Shown here one piece after another: positions 43,336 to 52,050 of a stretch of DNA of 64,000 nucleotides; position 1 is the first letter of the stretch; each line of letters starts with the position of its first letter. The DNA is from CAVOKN01 sp963696505 (GTDB lineage: Bacteria; Pseudomonadota; Gammaproteobacteria; Burkholderiales; Rhodocyclaceae): contig CAVOKN010000028.1 of NCBI GenBank assembly GCA_963696505.1, forward strand, positions 1 to 64,000, read 5' to 3'. Below the pieces are notes generated by a model. The model saw only the letters and a program-made list of their open reading frames with translations. It was not told where the DNA came from and made no database searches. The position numbers and the translations under genes are program-made.

Positions 43336-43650
43336 AGCAGCTTGAAGCGTCTGCCGCCAGGCAGCCGATAGGTTTCGAAGTCGGCGCGGTCGGTTGTCAG
43401 GATCTCGGCGCAGCCGATGTCAACCGCGAGCCACAGCAACGAGGCATCGGCGAAGTCCATCGGCCGGTCACGGTACTTGCCGATCCAGGTGATGAAGCGG
43501 TCGAGATGGTCAGCGCCGAAATCTCGAACTTCGCAGCGCCCGCCGTGCAGGAAGGCGAGCAGGGCCAGCTGGAGATCGACGCGCTCAAGGATGTGGGTGG
43601 CGTCGGTGACACACGGCCAGGTGGTGAGCAGGCGCACCGAGGCCGGCTGC
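43332..43650 (-). pseudogene. VapC-like PIN toxin, C-terminal part cut by IS607-type element
   Basis: Carries the later PIN motifs (FADASLLWLAVDIGC with two Asp, LTTDRADFETY), but its frame meets a stop at the element boundary (about 43651). The missing N-terminus is at 46005-46093 on the other side of the element. The RHH antitoxin gene lies beyond that. The toxin is therefore disrupted. Confidence 0.75.
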
Positions 43651-43652
43651 TA

Positions 43653-45026
43653 TCAAGAAAGTGCGCAAATATGCGCACGGTTCTTTTCCTGCCCCGACGT
43701 GTCTTGCTGACCACATTCGTATTTGACAGGCGTGACTTTCCCGGCTGTCTCTGGAACCATTCCAGAGGCAGCGCCGCCGTTGCCGGACGGACTCGCCACG
43801 GGTAGGGCAGTTGCGGTTGCCAGCCGTTCGAGGTTGCGTGCCGCGTTGAGATCGCGGTCATGGTGTGTGCCGCACTGCGCACACGTCCATTCCCGGTCGC
43901 GCAAGGCCAACGCCTCGTTTTTCCAGCCACAGACCGAACACAAGCGGCTGCTCGGATACCAGCGATCAGCAATGACCAGCCGGGTGCCGTAACGTTCAGC
44001 CTTGTATTCGAGCTTCAAGCGAAACATCCCAAAGCCCACGTCGCTGATGGCGCGGGCGAGTTTATCGTTCGCCAGCATGCCCTTGACGTTCAAATCCTCG
44101 ATCACCACCGCTTGGTTTTTGCGGCAGAGCCGGATCGTGAGCTTGTGGGTGAAATCCGCTCGGACATTGGCAACGCGGGCGTGCAGCCTTGCCAATGTCG
44201 CAGCAGACTTCTTGCGATTGTTCGAAGCAGGAAGTTTCGTGCCTTTGGGCAGATTGGCCTTGGGTACAAACCCGGCCTTGACCTTCGCCGCTTCCACTTT
44301 GCGGCTCAGACGCCGTCCACGAATCTTCAGCCGGCGCAACGCCGCCTTGAGCGGTTTGGGTGCCTCAATGGCCTCGCCGCTGGACAGCGTGGCTGCGGCC
44401 TTGATGCCCAGATCGACGCCTTCAATCGCATTGCCATTGCGTTGTCGGTAAAACACGGCATCGGGCACCTCGACCTGGATGGCAACGAACCCGCGCTCGG
44501 CAGTGCGCGATACCGTTGCCCCGAGAATCTTTCCCTTGAAACGCAGCGCCTCACGCATCGACACATCGCCAATCTTGGGCAAGCGGATGGTTTTCCCATC
44601 TACTTTGAACTTGTCGTTGGCGACGTAAAAGCTGTCCAGACACCGCCCCTTCTTCTTGAAGGTCGGCGGATACGCCAACTTCACGCCCTGCTGGCGCAGA
44701 CTGCGGCGCAGGTGTTTGCAATCAGGGGCGATACGCGCTCCTGCCTCGATGTCGGCAAAGAACCGTTTCCATGCACGAGCCAGATGCTCGAATGGTTGGG
44801 CGTGGCTGTCGCGGTGCATATCCTTGAGCCAAGGGAACAATTGGTATTTGACCGCGTTGAATTGTTTTTTGAGCGCCATCGCGTTGGGCTTTTGGCCCGC
44901 CGCGTATTGCTTGTTCCACTCATCCAGCGCCCAGTTCCACACCTTGCGCGCCGTGCCGCAGGCGCGGGCGAAGTAGTTCCCCTGTTCTTGCGTTGGACAA
45001 AGTGCGATCTTGTGGGTCAGTTGCAT
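43653..45026 (-). CDS. tnpB: TnpB RNA-guided nuclease (IS607-type)
   Basis: A 457-aa TnpB with an N-terminal WED/REC-like part, then a RuvC-like domain with its acidic residues in GVDLGIKAAAT (Asp), VIEDLNVKGML (Glu) and HDRDLNAARN (Asp), and a zinc finger CSVCG...CAQCG between the last two. All catalytic residues are present, so it is probably an active RNA-guided nuclease. Its guide RNA would overlap the 3' end and read out over the element end near 43651 into the PIN gene. It overlaps the upstream small ORF by 10 bp. Confidence 0.92.
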   Translation of the reverse strand: MQLTHKIALCPTQEQGNYFARACGTARKVWNWALDEWNKQYAAGQKPNAMALKKQFNAVKYQLFPWLKDMHRDSHAQPFEHLARAWKRFFADIEAGARIAPDCKHLRRSLRQQGVKLAYPPTFKKKGRCLDSFYVANDKFKVDGKTIRLPKIGDVSMREALRFKGKILGATVSRTAERGFVAIQVEVPDAVFYRQRNGNAIEGVDLGIKAAATLSSGEAIEAPKPLKAALRRLKIRGRRLSRKVEAAKVKAGFVPKANLPKGTKLPASNNRKKSAATLARLHARVANVRADFTHKLTIRLCRKNQAVVIEDLNVKGMLANDKLARAISDVGFGMFRLKLEYKAERYGTRLVIADRWYPSSRLCSVCGWKNEALALRDREWTCAQCGTHHDRDLNAARNLERLATATALPVASPSGNGGAASGMVPETAGKVTPVKYECGQQDTSGQEKNRAHICALS

Positions 45027-45334
45027 CGCCGGGCCTGTTCGATGGCCATTTGCGCCACACCCGCCGCAAGAATCTCGCGGGCACGCATGACCGATGCTGC
45101 CTGCGGTGCGTCAGGCCATACATCGCGATACCCCCAGAACGATGCGGCGGCGTACATATCCTCCACGCGAACCTTGCCGGGTTGCAGTGGCGCAAGCTTT
45201 GCTTCGCACTCAATCCCGTCCAGCCGGGAATGACATAAGTAATAATCGGCCTGATGAACCTTGCTCTTACGTAACGTCACAAAGCGCCCGCATCCACCGT
45301 GGCAATAGATAGTCACTTTCTCAGCTTGGCTCAT
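45017..45334 (-). CDS. Unknown third gene of the IS607-type element
   Basis: A 105-aa protein between tnpA and tnpB, overlapping both (14 and 10 bp). It begins MSQAEKVTIYCHGGCGRFVTL and has further Cys at CHSR and CEAK, a Cys/His pattern that might bind zinc. The C-terminal half is helical (ASVMRAREILAAGVAQMAI). No known family. Standard IS607 elements have only two genes, so this is a passenger or accessory protein. Confidence 0.6.
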   Translation of the reverse strand: MSQAEKVTIYCHGGCGRFVTLRKSKVHQADYYLCHSRLDGIECEAKLAPLQPGKVRVEDMYAAASFWGYRDVWPDAPQAASVMRAREILAAGVAQMAIEQARRCN

Positions 45335-45950
45335 TGTTCGCATCCTTCTTCAATGCCTCGTCCAGCTTTTTTCGGTAGTTCCTCAGACCGTATAACCGGG
45401 ACGAAAAGCAATCCACGATGGTCATCAAGTCCTGCACCATTTCCTGCTCGGGAGAAAGACGTTCTTGATTGAGCACTAGCAGTTCGCAGCCATTGATTTT
45501 GGCAAAGTGCTCGAACCACTCGAAGCCGAACCGGGTCAGCCGATCCCTGTGCGCCAGAATCAGTGTCTTGACTTCGCGTCGGCCAATATCTTCCATCAGC
45601 GCCAGAAACCGCTTGCGCTTGAAGTTCAGCCCGCCGCCCACTTCCTCGACAAACTCGACGTTGGCAAGACCTTTGGCCACCACGAATTCCTCCAGCACTT
45701 TGCGCTGATTCGCCAAATCCGGTTCTTGCGCGGCACTGGAGACGCGGCAGTACGCCACCAGCCGGATCGGCGTATTCACCGACTGGCGCAGGCCGATGAA
45801 TTCGCGAATCTGCGCTTCGGTATACAGGCGCCGATTGCTGTCGGTGCGCGCCACAGCAGTGAGCCGCCCCTCGCGCTCCCAGCGCTGCAAGGTCTTGACC
45901 GAGACGCCCAGCAGCTTCGCCGCCTTGCCTGTGCTCATGGTGTTTTCCAT
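45321..45950 (-). CDS. tnpA: IS607-type serine recombinase TnpA
   Basis: A 209-aa transposase with an N-terminal MerR-like HTH (GKAAKLLGVSVKTLQRWERE) followed by a serine recombinase domain. The nucleophile lies in VAYCRVSSAAQEPDL and the conserved Arg in ILAHRDRLTRFGFEW. This domain order is the hallmark of IS607 TnpA. Start ATG 45950. Confidence 0.92.
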   Translation of the reverse strand: MENTMSTGKAAKLLGVSVKTLQRWEREGRLTAVARTDSNRRLYTEAQIREFIGLRQSVNTPIRLVAYCRVSSAAQEPDLANQRKVLEEFVVAKGLANVEFVEEVGGGLNFKRKRFLALMEDIGRREVKTLILAHRDRLTRFGFEWFEHFAKINGCELLVLNQERLSPEQEMVQDLMTIVDCFSSRLYGLRNYRKKLDEALKKDANNEPS

Positions 45951-46004
45951 GAGCCAATAGTACATTATTGCGCATTATTTGTAATGGTAGAGTCAGCCTC
46001 CTTC

Positions 46005-46093
46005 GCGAGACTCGCCCTCACCGCAGGATGGTGACTGTCCGAGGAGTCGAACAGCGCCACCAGGGCGCCCGAGTCAAGAATGATGCTTCGCAC
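46005..46093 (-). pseudogene. VapC-like PIN toxin, N-terminal part
   Basis: Starts at GTG 46093, overlapping the antitoxin gene end: IILDSGALVALFDSSDSHHP, with the first catalytic PIN Asp. The frame runs to about SLAKEAD and then into the IS607-type element. Joined with 43332-43650 it gives a typical PIN protein of about 135 aa. Confidence 0.7.
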
Positions 46094-46322
46094 GCAGCTT
46101 CTGCTTGAGCCGCCGGCCGATGTTCTGGGAGTTGTCGGCGCGACCGGACCCGGGCAGATTGGCTGTCATCTCGTCTAGCACTTCGAGCGGATGGCGCGTG
46201 TCCTGGGCGGACAACTCCCGCGCCAGCAGGTCATGGACCAGGCGCGACTTGGTGACGCCTTCGCGCCGAGCCCGCTCGATGAGCAGGGTCTCGATCTCAG
46301 GCTTGAGTCGGATGGAAAGCAT
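46074..46322 (-). CDS. Ribbon-helix-helix antitoxin
   Basis: An 82-aa protein with an RHH fold: MLSIRLKPEIETLLIERARR followed by TKSRLVHDLLARELS. The basic C-terminus (RRLKQKLRAKHHS) probably contacts or neutralises the toxin. It precedes and overlaps the split PIN gene, as vapB genes do, and is now an orphan. Confidence 0.82.
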   Translation of the reverse strand: MLSIRLKPEIETLLIERARREGVTKSRLVHDLLARELSAQDTRHPLEVLDEMTANLPGSGRADNSQNIGRRLKQKLRAKHHS

Positions 46323-46442
46323 GGTGTCACTAGCGTACTACATCGTGTGACAACGCACTATACGTCGCCCCGCAGACGCAGGCAATCGCCGCGTCGGTGC
46401 CAATGCGCCAACATCGAACGCCTGCGTAGCTTGCGGAAAGCC

Positions 46443-46540
46443 GTAGGGTGCGCGATGCGCACCATAGCGGCTGGAACGGTGCGCGCGGCGCACCCTACGT
46501 CTCATCGAACCTCGGCTGTAGGGTGCGCCATGCGCACCGT
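46443..46540. repeat. GTGCGC-type dispersed repeat, three units
   Basis: Units at 46443-46463, 46478-46499 (inverted) and 46518-46538 match those at 5575-5668 (GTAGGGTGCGCNATGCGCACC). They lie between the antitoxin gene and the end of the V-type ATPase operon and could stop transcription from both sides. Confidence 0.7.
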
Positions 46541-46555
46541 GCCGGAGAACGGCGA

Positions 46556-47185
46556 TCAGCCGCCGGCGCTGCCCGCTTCGGCCTTCTCCCGCAGCACCTT
46601 CATCTGGAACAGGGCATTGCGTTCCTCTTCCTCCAGGGCGGCGTGGATGAAGCGGATGCGAGCGCGGAAGGCCGGAATGATGTTGTACTTGAGAGCGTTG
46701 ACCCGCTTCTGCGTCTTGCGCTGTTCCAGCAGCAGACGCCACAGGGCGGTTTCCGCCTCCCCCAGGCGGGCCAGAGTCAGGGTGAGTTCCATCAGGTGCT
46801 GGCGCGCCTCGTCAAAGCTGGCGTCGGTCCACATCAGGCCGACGGGCTGCAGCGGCAGCGCCTCCGCGGTGACCGCCGGATACTCGACACCGACGCTGGA
46901 GCGCGGCAGCACCTGCACCGACACCGCCGGCTCCAGGCCGAGGGAAGCCTGGCGCAGGAACTGGGTGCCCATGCGCATCTGGGCGATGGCCACCCAGCGG
47001 TAGGCCTCCTCCAGCCTGCGCCGCGTCTCCAGCCGCAGCTTGCGGTATTGGCCGAGGCGCTCGTACACCACGCGGGTCAGCAGCTCGCGCTTGCGCTCCA
47101 GCATGTCGTGACCGAGTTCGAGGAACTTGGTCTGCCGCTTCAACTGCAGCAGTGCGCTTTTCGTCGGGGCGACCTTGAGCTTCAT
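46556..47185 (-). CDS. atpD: V/A-type ATPase subunit D (central stalk)
   Basis: A 209-aa subunit D: APTKSALLQLKRQTKFLELG at the start and LWRLLLEQRKTQKRVNALKYN near the end form the long antiparallel coiled coil that turns in the A3B3 head. Last gene of the operon, 14 bp after atpB. Confidence 0.93.
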   Translation of the reverse strand: MKLKVAPTKSALLQLKRQTKFLELGHDMLERKRELLTRVVYERLGQYRKLRLETRRRLEEAYRWVAIAQMRMGTQFLRQASLGLEPAVSVQVLPRSSVGVEYPAVTAEALPLQPVGLMWTDASFDEARQHLMELTLTLARLGEAETALWRLLLEQRKTQKRVNALKYNIIPAFRARIRFIHAALEEEERNALFQMKVLREKAEAGSAGG

Positions 47186-47198
47186 GGCGCGGTCAGAG

Positions 47199-48593
47199 TC
47201 AGGCGGTGGCGGGCGCCTTTTGCCAGGTGTGGTACTTGGCGAGGTCGTCTTCGGAGAGCCGCGTCAGTGCCTCCGGCGGAAGCAGCGACAGAAGGTCCCA
47301 GGACACCGCCAGTGTTTCGAAGATGGTGCGGTCCTCGTCCTCGCCCTGGTTCACGAAGCGTTCCTCGAATGCCTTGCCGAAGGCGAGGTAGTCGCGGTCG
47401 CTCTGCGACAGTTCTTCCGCCCCGATGATGGCGGCGAGGTTGCGCACTTCCAGCGCCCGGGCGTAGGAGGCGAAGAGCTGGTTGGCCACCCGCGGATGGT
47501 CCTCGCGCGTGTAGTTCTTGCCGATGCCGTCCTTCATCAGGCGCGACAGCGAGGGCAGCACCGCCACCGGCGGATAGACGCCCTGGTTGTGCAACTCGCG
47601 CGACAGCACCACCTGGCCTTCGGTGATGTAGCCGGTGAGGTCGGGAATCGGGTGCGTGATGTCGTCGGAAGGCATGGACACCACCGGGATCATCGTCACC
47701 GAGCCGCGGCGCTCCTTGATGCGCCCGGCACGCTCGTAGATCTCCGCCAGGTCGGAATAGAGGTAGCCGGGATAGCCCTTGCGCGCCGGCACGTCGCCCT
47801 TGGCGGTAGCGATCTCGCGCAGCGCCTCGGCGTAGTTGGACATGTCGGTCATCACCACCAACACGTGCAGGTCGAGGTCGAAGGCGAGGTACTCGGCGGC
47901 GGTCAGCGCCGTGCGCGGCAGCACCAGGCGCTCGATGGGCGGGTCGTCGGCGAGGTTCACGAACATCACCACGTTGCCCAGCACGCCGGAGGATTCGAAT
48001 TCCTCCTGAAAAAACCGGGCATCCCCATGGGATACGCCCATCGCCGCGAACACCAGGGCGAAGGCGCCTTCCTCCCCCAGCAGCTTGGCCTGGCGCACGA
48101 TCTGCGCTGCCAGCCGGTTGTGGGGCAGGCCGGGGCCGGAGAAGATCGGCAGCTTCTGGCCGCGCACCAGGGAGTTGAGCCCGTCGATGGACGAGATGCC
48201 GGTCTGGATGAACTCCCGCGGATAGGCGCGGGCTGCGGGGTTCACCGGCGCGCCGTTCACCTCGCGCTTGAGCGCCGCCACCAGGGGCGGGCGGCCGTCG
48301 CGCGGTTGTCCGACGCCGTTGAACACGCGGCCCATCAGTTCCGGCGAAAGGGGAAGCTCGTAGGGCTCTTCGAGGAAGCGCACCCAGGTGCGTTCGAGGT
48401 CCAGATCCTCGGTGCCTTCGAACACCTGCACCAGCACCACCGTGTTCGAACTGCGGATCACCTGGCCGTTACGCCGGCGCCCCTTGTGGTCCTGCACCAC
48501 GACGCGGTCGCCCAGGGCGATGCCATGCACGTTCTTCATGAACAGCAGGCCGCCGCGGGCGGCGGAGGCGAGTCGATATTCGCGTTCTTTCAT
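47199..48593 (-). CDS. atpB: V/A-type ATPase subunit B (non-catalytic)
   Basis: A 464-aa subunit B. Like other B subunits it lacks a proper Walker A loop (FSGPGLPHNRLAAQI), while MGVSHGDARFF and PSLSRLMKDGIGKNYTREDH are typical. The ATG at 48593 is chosen; an open frame upstream only covers repeats. A 220-bp gap full of REP-like repeats separates it from atpA. Confidence 0.93.
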   Translation of the reverse strand: MKEREYRLASAARGGLLFMKNVHGIALGDRVVVQDHKGRRRNGQVIRSSNTVVLVQVFEGTEDLDLERTWVRFLEEPYELPLSPELMGRVFNGVGQPRDGRPPLVAALKREVNGAPVNPAARAYPREFIQTGISSIDGLNSLVRGQKLPIFSGPGLPHNRLAAQIVRQAKLLGEEGAFALVFAAMGVSHGDARFFQEEFESSGVLGNVVMFVNLADDPPIERLVLPRTALTAAEYLAFDLDLHVLVVMTDMSNYAEALREIATAKGDVPARKGYPGYLYSDLAEIYERAGRIKERRGSVTMIPVVSMPSDDITHPIPDLTGYITEGQVVLSRELHNQGVYPPVAVLPSLSRLMKDGIGKNYTREDHPRVANQLFASYARALEVRNLAAIIGAEELSQSDRDYLAFGKAFEERFVNQGEDEDRTIFETLAVSWDLLSLLPPEALTRLSEDDLAKYHTWQKAPATA

Positions 48594-48660
48594 GTGAACA
48601 CCATTTCTGCGCCGGCGGCGCAGTGGATGCTCCCCCGGCCGAGCTTCGCGCGAAGCGCGC

Positions 48661-48812
48661 ACGAAGCTCCCCTCTCCCCTCGCGGGAGAGGGGTTGGGGG
48701 AGAGGGGGAAGTGCAGCCCCTCGTGGGAGAGGGGCTGGGGGAGAGGGGGCGGAGGCGGCCGTCTGGCCCCTCACCCCGACCCTCTCCCCGCAAGCGGGGC
48801 GAGGGAGAAACC
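48661..48812. repeat. Three REP-like repeats between atpA and atpB
   Basis: Units at 48661-48710, 48716-48757 and 48770-48812, each with CCCTCTCCC/GGGAGAGGG arms. They form strong hairpins between two genes of the same operon and may set the A:B transcript ratio or protect the upstream mRNA from 3' decay. Confidence 0.8.
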
Positions 48813-48816
48813 CTGC

Positions 48817-50599
48817 TCATGTCTTCGCTTCCTCGGGCTTGGCATACTCCGCCCGCATGTGACCGAAGGCGTCGCGTATTTCGGCGATGAAGGCCTTGAG
48901 CTCGTCGGTCTGCTCGCTCTTCAACTGCATCTTGATGCGCCGCGCCCGCGCCAGCAGCGGCAGCGCGATCAGTTGCTGCACCGGCACGCCGGCCTTGAGC
49001 ATTTCGGCGCCCTGGTGGTAGATCTCCAGCATCATCTCCAGCAGCAGGAATTGCTTCTGTGGCGAGCAGAAGCTGTCGAACCGGGTCCAGCGCGCTCTGC
49101 GCCAGGATGCCTTCCTTCACTAGCGAGGCGCCTTCCAGCGCCCAGCGCTGGTCCGGCGAGAGCGCCTCCATGCCCACCAGGTTCACGATGCGCGCCAGTT
49201 CCTCGGCCTGAGCGAGCAGCGCCAGCGCCTCGGCGCGCTTGGCGGCCCAGGTGGTATCCACGTTCTCGGCCCACCAGCGTGCTGCGGTCAACACGTAGCC
49301 GGAGAAGGATTCGTTCCAGTCCACCGAGGGGAAGTGCCGCGCGTCCGCAAGTTCCTTGGACAGCGCCCAGAAGGTCTGGATGATCTCCTTGGTGTGGCTG
49401 GTGACGGGCTCGGAAAAGTCGCCGCCGGGGGGCGAAACGGCGCCGATCAGCGTTACCGAGCCGTGTTTGCCGCTCAGTGCTTCAACCCGCCCCGCGCGCT
49501 CGTAGAAGGCCGCCAGCCTGGAGGCGAGATAGGCCGGATAGCCTTCTTCCACCGGCATCTGGCCGAGGCGCCCGGCGACTTCGCGCAGCGCCTCGGCCCA
49601 GCGCGAGGTCGAATCCGCAACCATCACAACGTCATAGCCCTGGTCGCGGAAATACTCCGCCAGGGTCATGCCGACATAGACCGAGGCCTCCCGCGCCACC
49701 ACCGGCATGTTGGAGGTGTTGGCCACCAGCATGGTGCGCTCCATCAACGGCCGGCCGGTGTGTGGGTCGGTGATGCCGGGCATGGTCTCCAGCACGTCCA
49801 CCAGTTCGTTGCCGCGCTCGCCGCAGCCGACGTAGATCACGATCTGGGCGTTGCTCCAGCGCGCGATCTGGTGCTGCAGCACCGTCTTGCCGGCGCCGAA
49901 GGGTCCGGGGATCGCTGCCTTGCCGCCTTTCAGCAGCGGGAAGAAGGTGTCGAGGATGCGTTGCCCGGTCACCAGCGGCAGCACCGCATGGTCGCGCCGC
50001 TTGTAGGGGCGGGGAATGCGCACCGGCCAGCGGTGGTAGAGCTTGAGCTTGTGGAATCCGCCGTGGGCGTCCTTCACCCGGGCGACGACTTCCTCGATGG
50101 TGTATTCGCCCGCCGGGGCGAGATCCACCAGTTCGCCCTTGATCTCGGGCGGTACCAGGATGCGGTGGGCGATGGCCGCGGTTTCCTGCACCTCGCCGAG
50201 AATCGCGCCGCCCTCGACCTGGGCGCCCACCGCCAGGTCAACGTTGGGCTGAAAGGCCCACTTGCGGTCGCGCGGCAGGGGGGCGATGTTCAAGCCGCGG
50301 GCGATGCGGTCGCCGCTCATCGCCATCACCTTGTCCAGCGGCCGCTGCACACCGTCGAAGATCTGGCCCAGCAATCCGGGCCCAAGTTCCACCGAAAGCG
50401 GATGGCCCAGGGCCTCGGCTTCCTCGCCGGGCCGCAGCCCGTCGGTGGTCTCGTAGACCTGGACGATGGCGAGATCTTCCTCGCGGCCGATGACTTCGCC
50501 CACCAGATTCAACTGTCCGACGCGTACCTGCTCGCCGGTCAGCACACTTGGCAGCCGGATCGTTACGATCGGGCCGTTGATCTCGACGATTTCACCCAC
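48817..50599 (-). pseudogene. atpA: V/A-type ATPase subunit A (catalytic), frameshifted near the 3' end
   Basis: The catalytic subunit has the Walker A loop IPGPFGAGKTVLQHQIA, the catalytic Glu in GCGERGNELVDVL and the nonhomologous insert (residues about 110-180). Near 49077 the frame changes: AQSALDP should continue with FDSFCSPQKQFLLLEMM, which lies one frame over and ends at 48817 with YAKPEEAKT. Removing one G in ACCCGGTTC restores 593 aa. All other operon genes are intact, so an insertion error in the assembly is more likely than a dead ATPase. Confidence 0.85.
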
Positions 50600-51239
50600 G
50601 GAACAGCGCTCCCATATCCGGTACCGAAGCGAACAGGTGCTCCATGATGGCGCGGTGCAGTTCGGTCTGCAGCCGCTCCATGCGACCCTCCAGGGTCTGG
50701 TCGATGCGCATGCGCCGGTCCTCGGTTTCGATCACGAAGCCGCCCGCGGTGGGGTAGGTGGCGCCGCTCAGGCCGACCTTGCGCCCCGGCAGCGCCTCGC
50801 TGCAAAGCTGCTGGCATTTCGGTTCCAGGCGCTGCAGGTCGGTCGCGTTGAGGCTCAGCATCAGGCTGCCGGGCAACGCCTGGCCCGCTGCCGTCAGGTG
50901 CTGCTTCATCCATTCCAGATACTCGGCCTCGTCGCGGGTCATGGCGACGAAGCGCTCCTTCACCTGCTCCAGCACCGCCTGCACCAGATTCCAGCGCAGC
51001 CGGTCGAGCTCGCTCTGGAAGCGGATCTCCGCGGCCTGTACGGTGCGGCGGAACTGCTTCTCCGCCGCGTTCTTGGCGGCGAGGACTTCCTTCTCCTCGC
51101 GCAGCCGCAGCTTGTCGTTGTACTGGGCGACGATGCGCTCGCGCGCCGCCTTGGCCGAGCGCAGATGCTCGTCGGCCAGGGTCTTGGCCCGCGCCAGCAG
51201 CGCCGACTCCAGTTCGTGGACTTGTGCTTCCTGAGTCAT
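50592..51239 (-). CDS. atpE: V/A-type ATPase subunit E (peripheral stalk)
   Basis: A 215-aa subunit E: an N-terminal coiled coil (HELESALLARAKTLADEHLR) and a C-terminal domain with the GGFVIETEDRRMRIDQTLEG motif (residues about 158-180). With subunit G it links the head to the membrane part. It overlaps atpA by 8 bp and atpF by 4 bp. Confidence 0.9.
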   Translation of the reverse strand: MTQEAQVHELESALLARAKTLADEHLRSAKAARERIVAQYNDKLRLREEKEVLAAKNAAEKQFRRTVQAAEIRFQSELDRLRWNLVQAVLEQVKERFVAMTRDEAEYLEWMKQHLTAAGQALPGSLMLSLNATDLQRLEPKCQQLCSEALPGRKVGLSGATYPTAGGFVIETEDRRMRIDQTLEGRMERLQTELHRAIMEHLFASVPDMGALFRG

Positions 51240-51568
51240 GATGCGGGTTCCTCCAGGGCCGAAGGCCCGAGGGCGGATCTGACGAGATCGTCCACCGCCG
51301 GCTGGTAGCTGCCCGGGGCGTGCAGAGGCGGGATCTCGGTGATGATGATGCGCCCGCCCTCGTTGCGCACACGATGCAGCCAGGGGCCGCTCGCCCGCGC
51401 CAGCGCGTGTTCGAGGAAGATCAGCGCCGTGGCATCGGTCGCGACCAGATGCTGCAGCAGCGTCTCGACGGTCGCCGGTGTGGCGTCCGGATAAGTCTCC
51501 AGTCCGATGAGGCGGAAACCGTCGGTGAGCTGGGCCGAGCCCAGCACGATCATGCGGGTGCTGTCCAA
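51236..51568 (-). CDS. atpF: V/A-type ATPase subunit F
   Basis: A 110-aa subunit F: RMIVLGSAQLTDGFRLIGLE and the FLEHALA / IIITEIP pair define its small Rossmann-like fold. It sits on the central stalk and tunes ATPase activity. 10 bp after the K-subunit gene. Confidence 0.83.
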   Translation of the reverse strand: MDSTRMIVLGSAQLTDGFRLIGLETYPDATPATVETLLQHLVATDATALIFLEHALARASGPWLHRVRNEGGRIIITEIPPLHAPGSYQPAVDDLVRSALGPSALEEPAS

Positions 51569-51577
51569 CGCGGTTCC

Positions 51578-52021
51578 TCAGATACGACCAAGCATGAGGA
51601 TGGACATGACCAGACCGTAGATCGCGATACCTTCCGCGAGGCCCATGAAAATCAGCGTGCGGCCGAAGGCCTCGGGCTTCTCGGCGAGCACCGCGAGGGC
51701 TGAGGAACCCACCGGGCCCAGCGCGATACCGGCACCGATGGCGGCACCTGCGGTCGGGATGCCGACGCCGATCAGGGCAAGGCCGACGCCGCTCGACACT
51801 TCCTTGGCGCCGGCGGCGGCCGCCTGGGCGAGCGCGTCGTCAATGCCGAAGAACAAAGTCAGTGCCAGCGCCACGGTGAACAGCAGCACGTTGGCCAGTA
51901 GTCCGCCCCTGGCCCAGCGCGGCGACAGCGGCCGCGCGCCGGCCGGTCGCAGTTCGAGCCACACCCCGAACGCAACGGTGGCGAGCACGCAAACTCCCAT
52001 CAGTCCAGCGAGCCAGTACAT
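51578..52021 (-). CDS. atpK: V/A-type ATPase proteolipid subunit K (c ring)
   Basis: A 147-aa membrane protein with about four helices. The ion-binding Glu is in FMGLAEGIAIYGL of the last helix; the glycine-rich partner helix is GVGLALIGVGIPTAGAAIG. The first pair of helices lacks a Glu, so one site per subunit. The ATG at 52021 or 52027 serves as start. Whether it moves H+ or Na+ cannot be told safely. Confidence 0.88.
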   Translation of the reverse strand: MYWLAGLMGVCVLATVAFGVWLELRPAGARPLSPRWARGGLLANVLLFTVALALTLFFGIDDALAQAAAAGAKEVSSGVGLALIGVGIPTAGAAIGAGIALGPVGSSALAVLAEKPEAFGRTLIFMGLAEGIAIYGLVMSILMLGRI

Positions 52022-52050
52022 GGTCATTCTCCTTTCGACAGAGGCACGGT

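Larger units (their letters stand above)
43651..46000 (-). mobile_element. IS607-type element inserted in a PIN toxin gene
   Basis: About 2.35 kb with a serine resolvase-type TnpA (45321-45950), TnpB (43653-45026) and an extra small ORF (45017-45334), all on the minus strand and overlapping. The ends are placed by where the PIN coding sequence resumes and are good to about 15 bp. Both ends contain AT-rich GCGCA-bearing sequences (GTGCGCAAATATGCGCAC at 43660, ATTGCGCATTATTTG near 45966) that may be TnpA binding sites. No clear target duplication, as expected for IS607. Confidence 0.75.
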
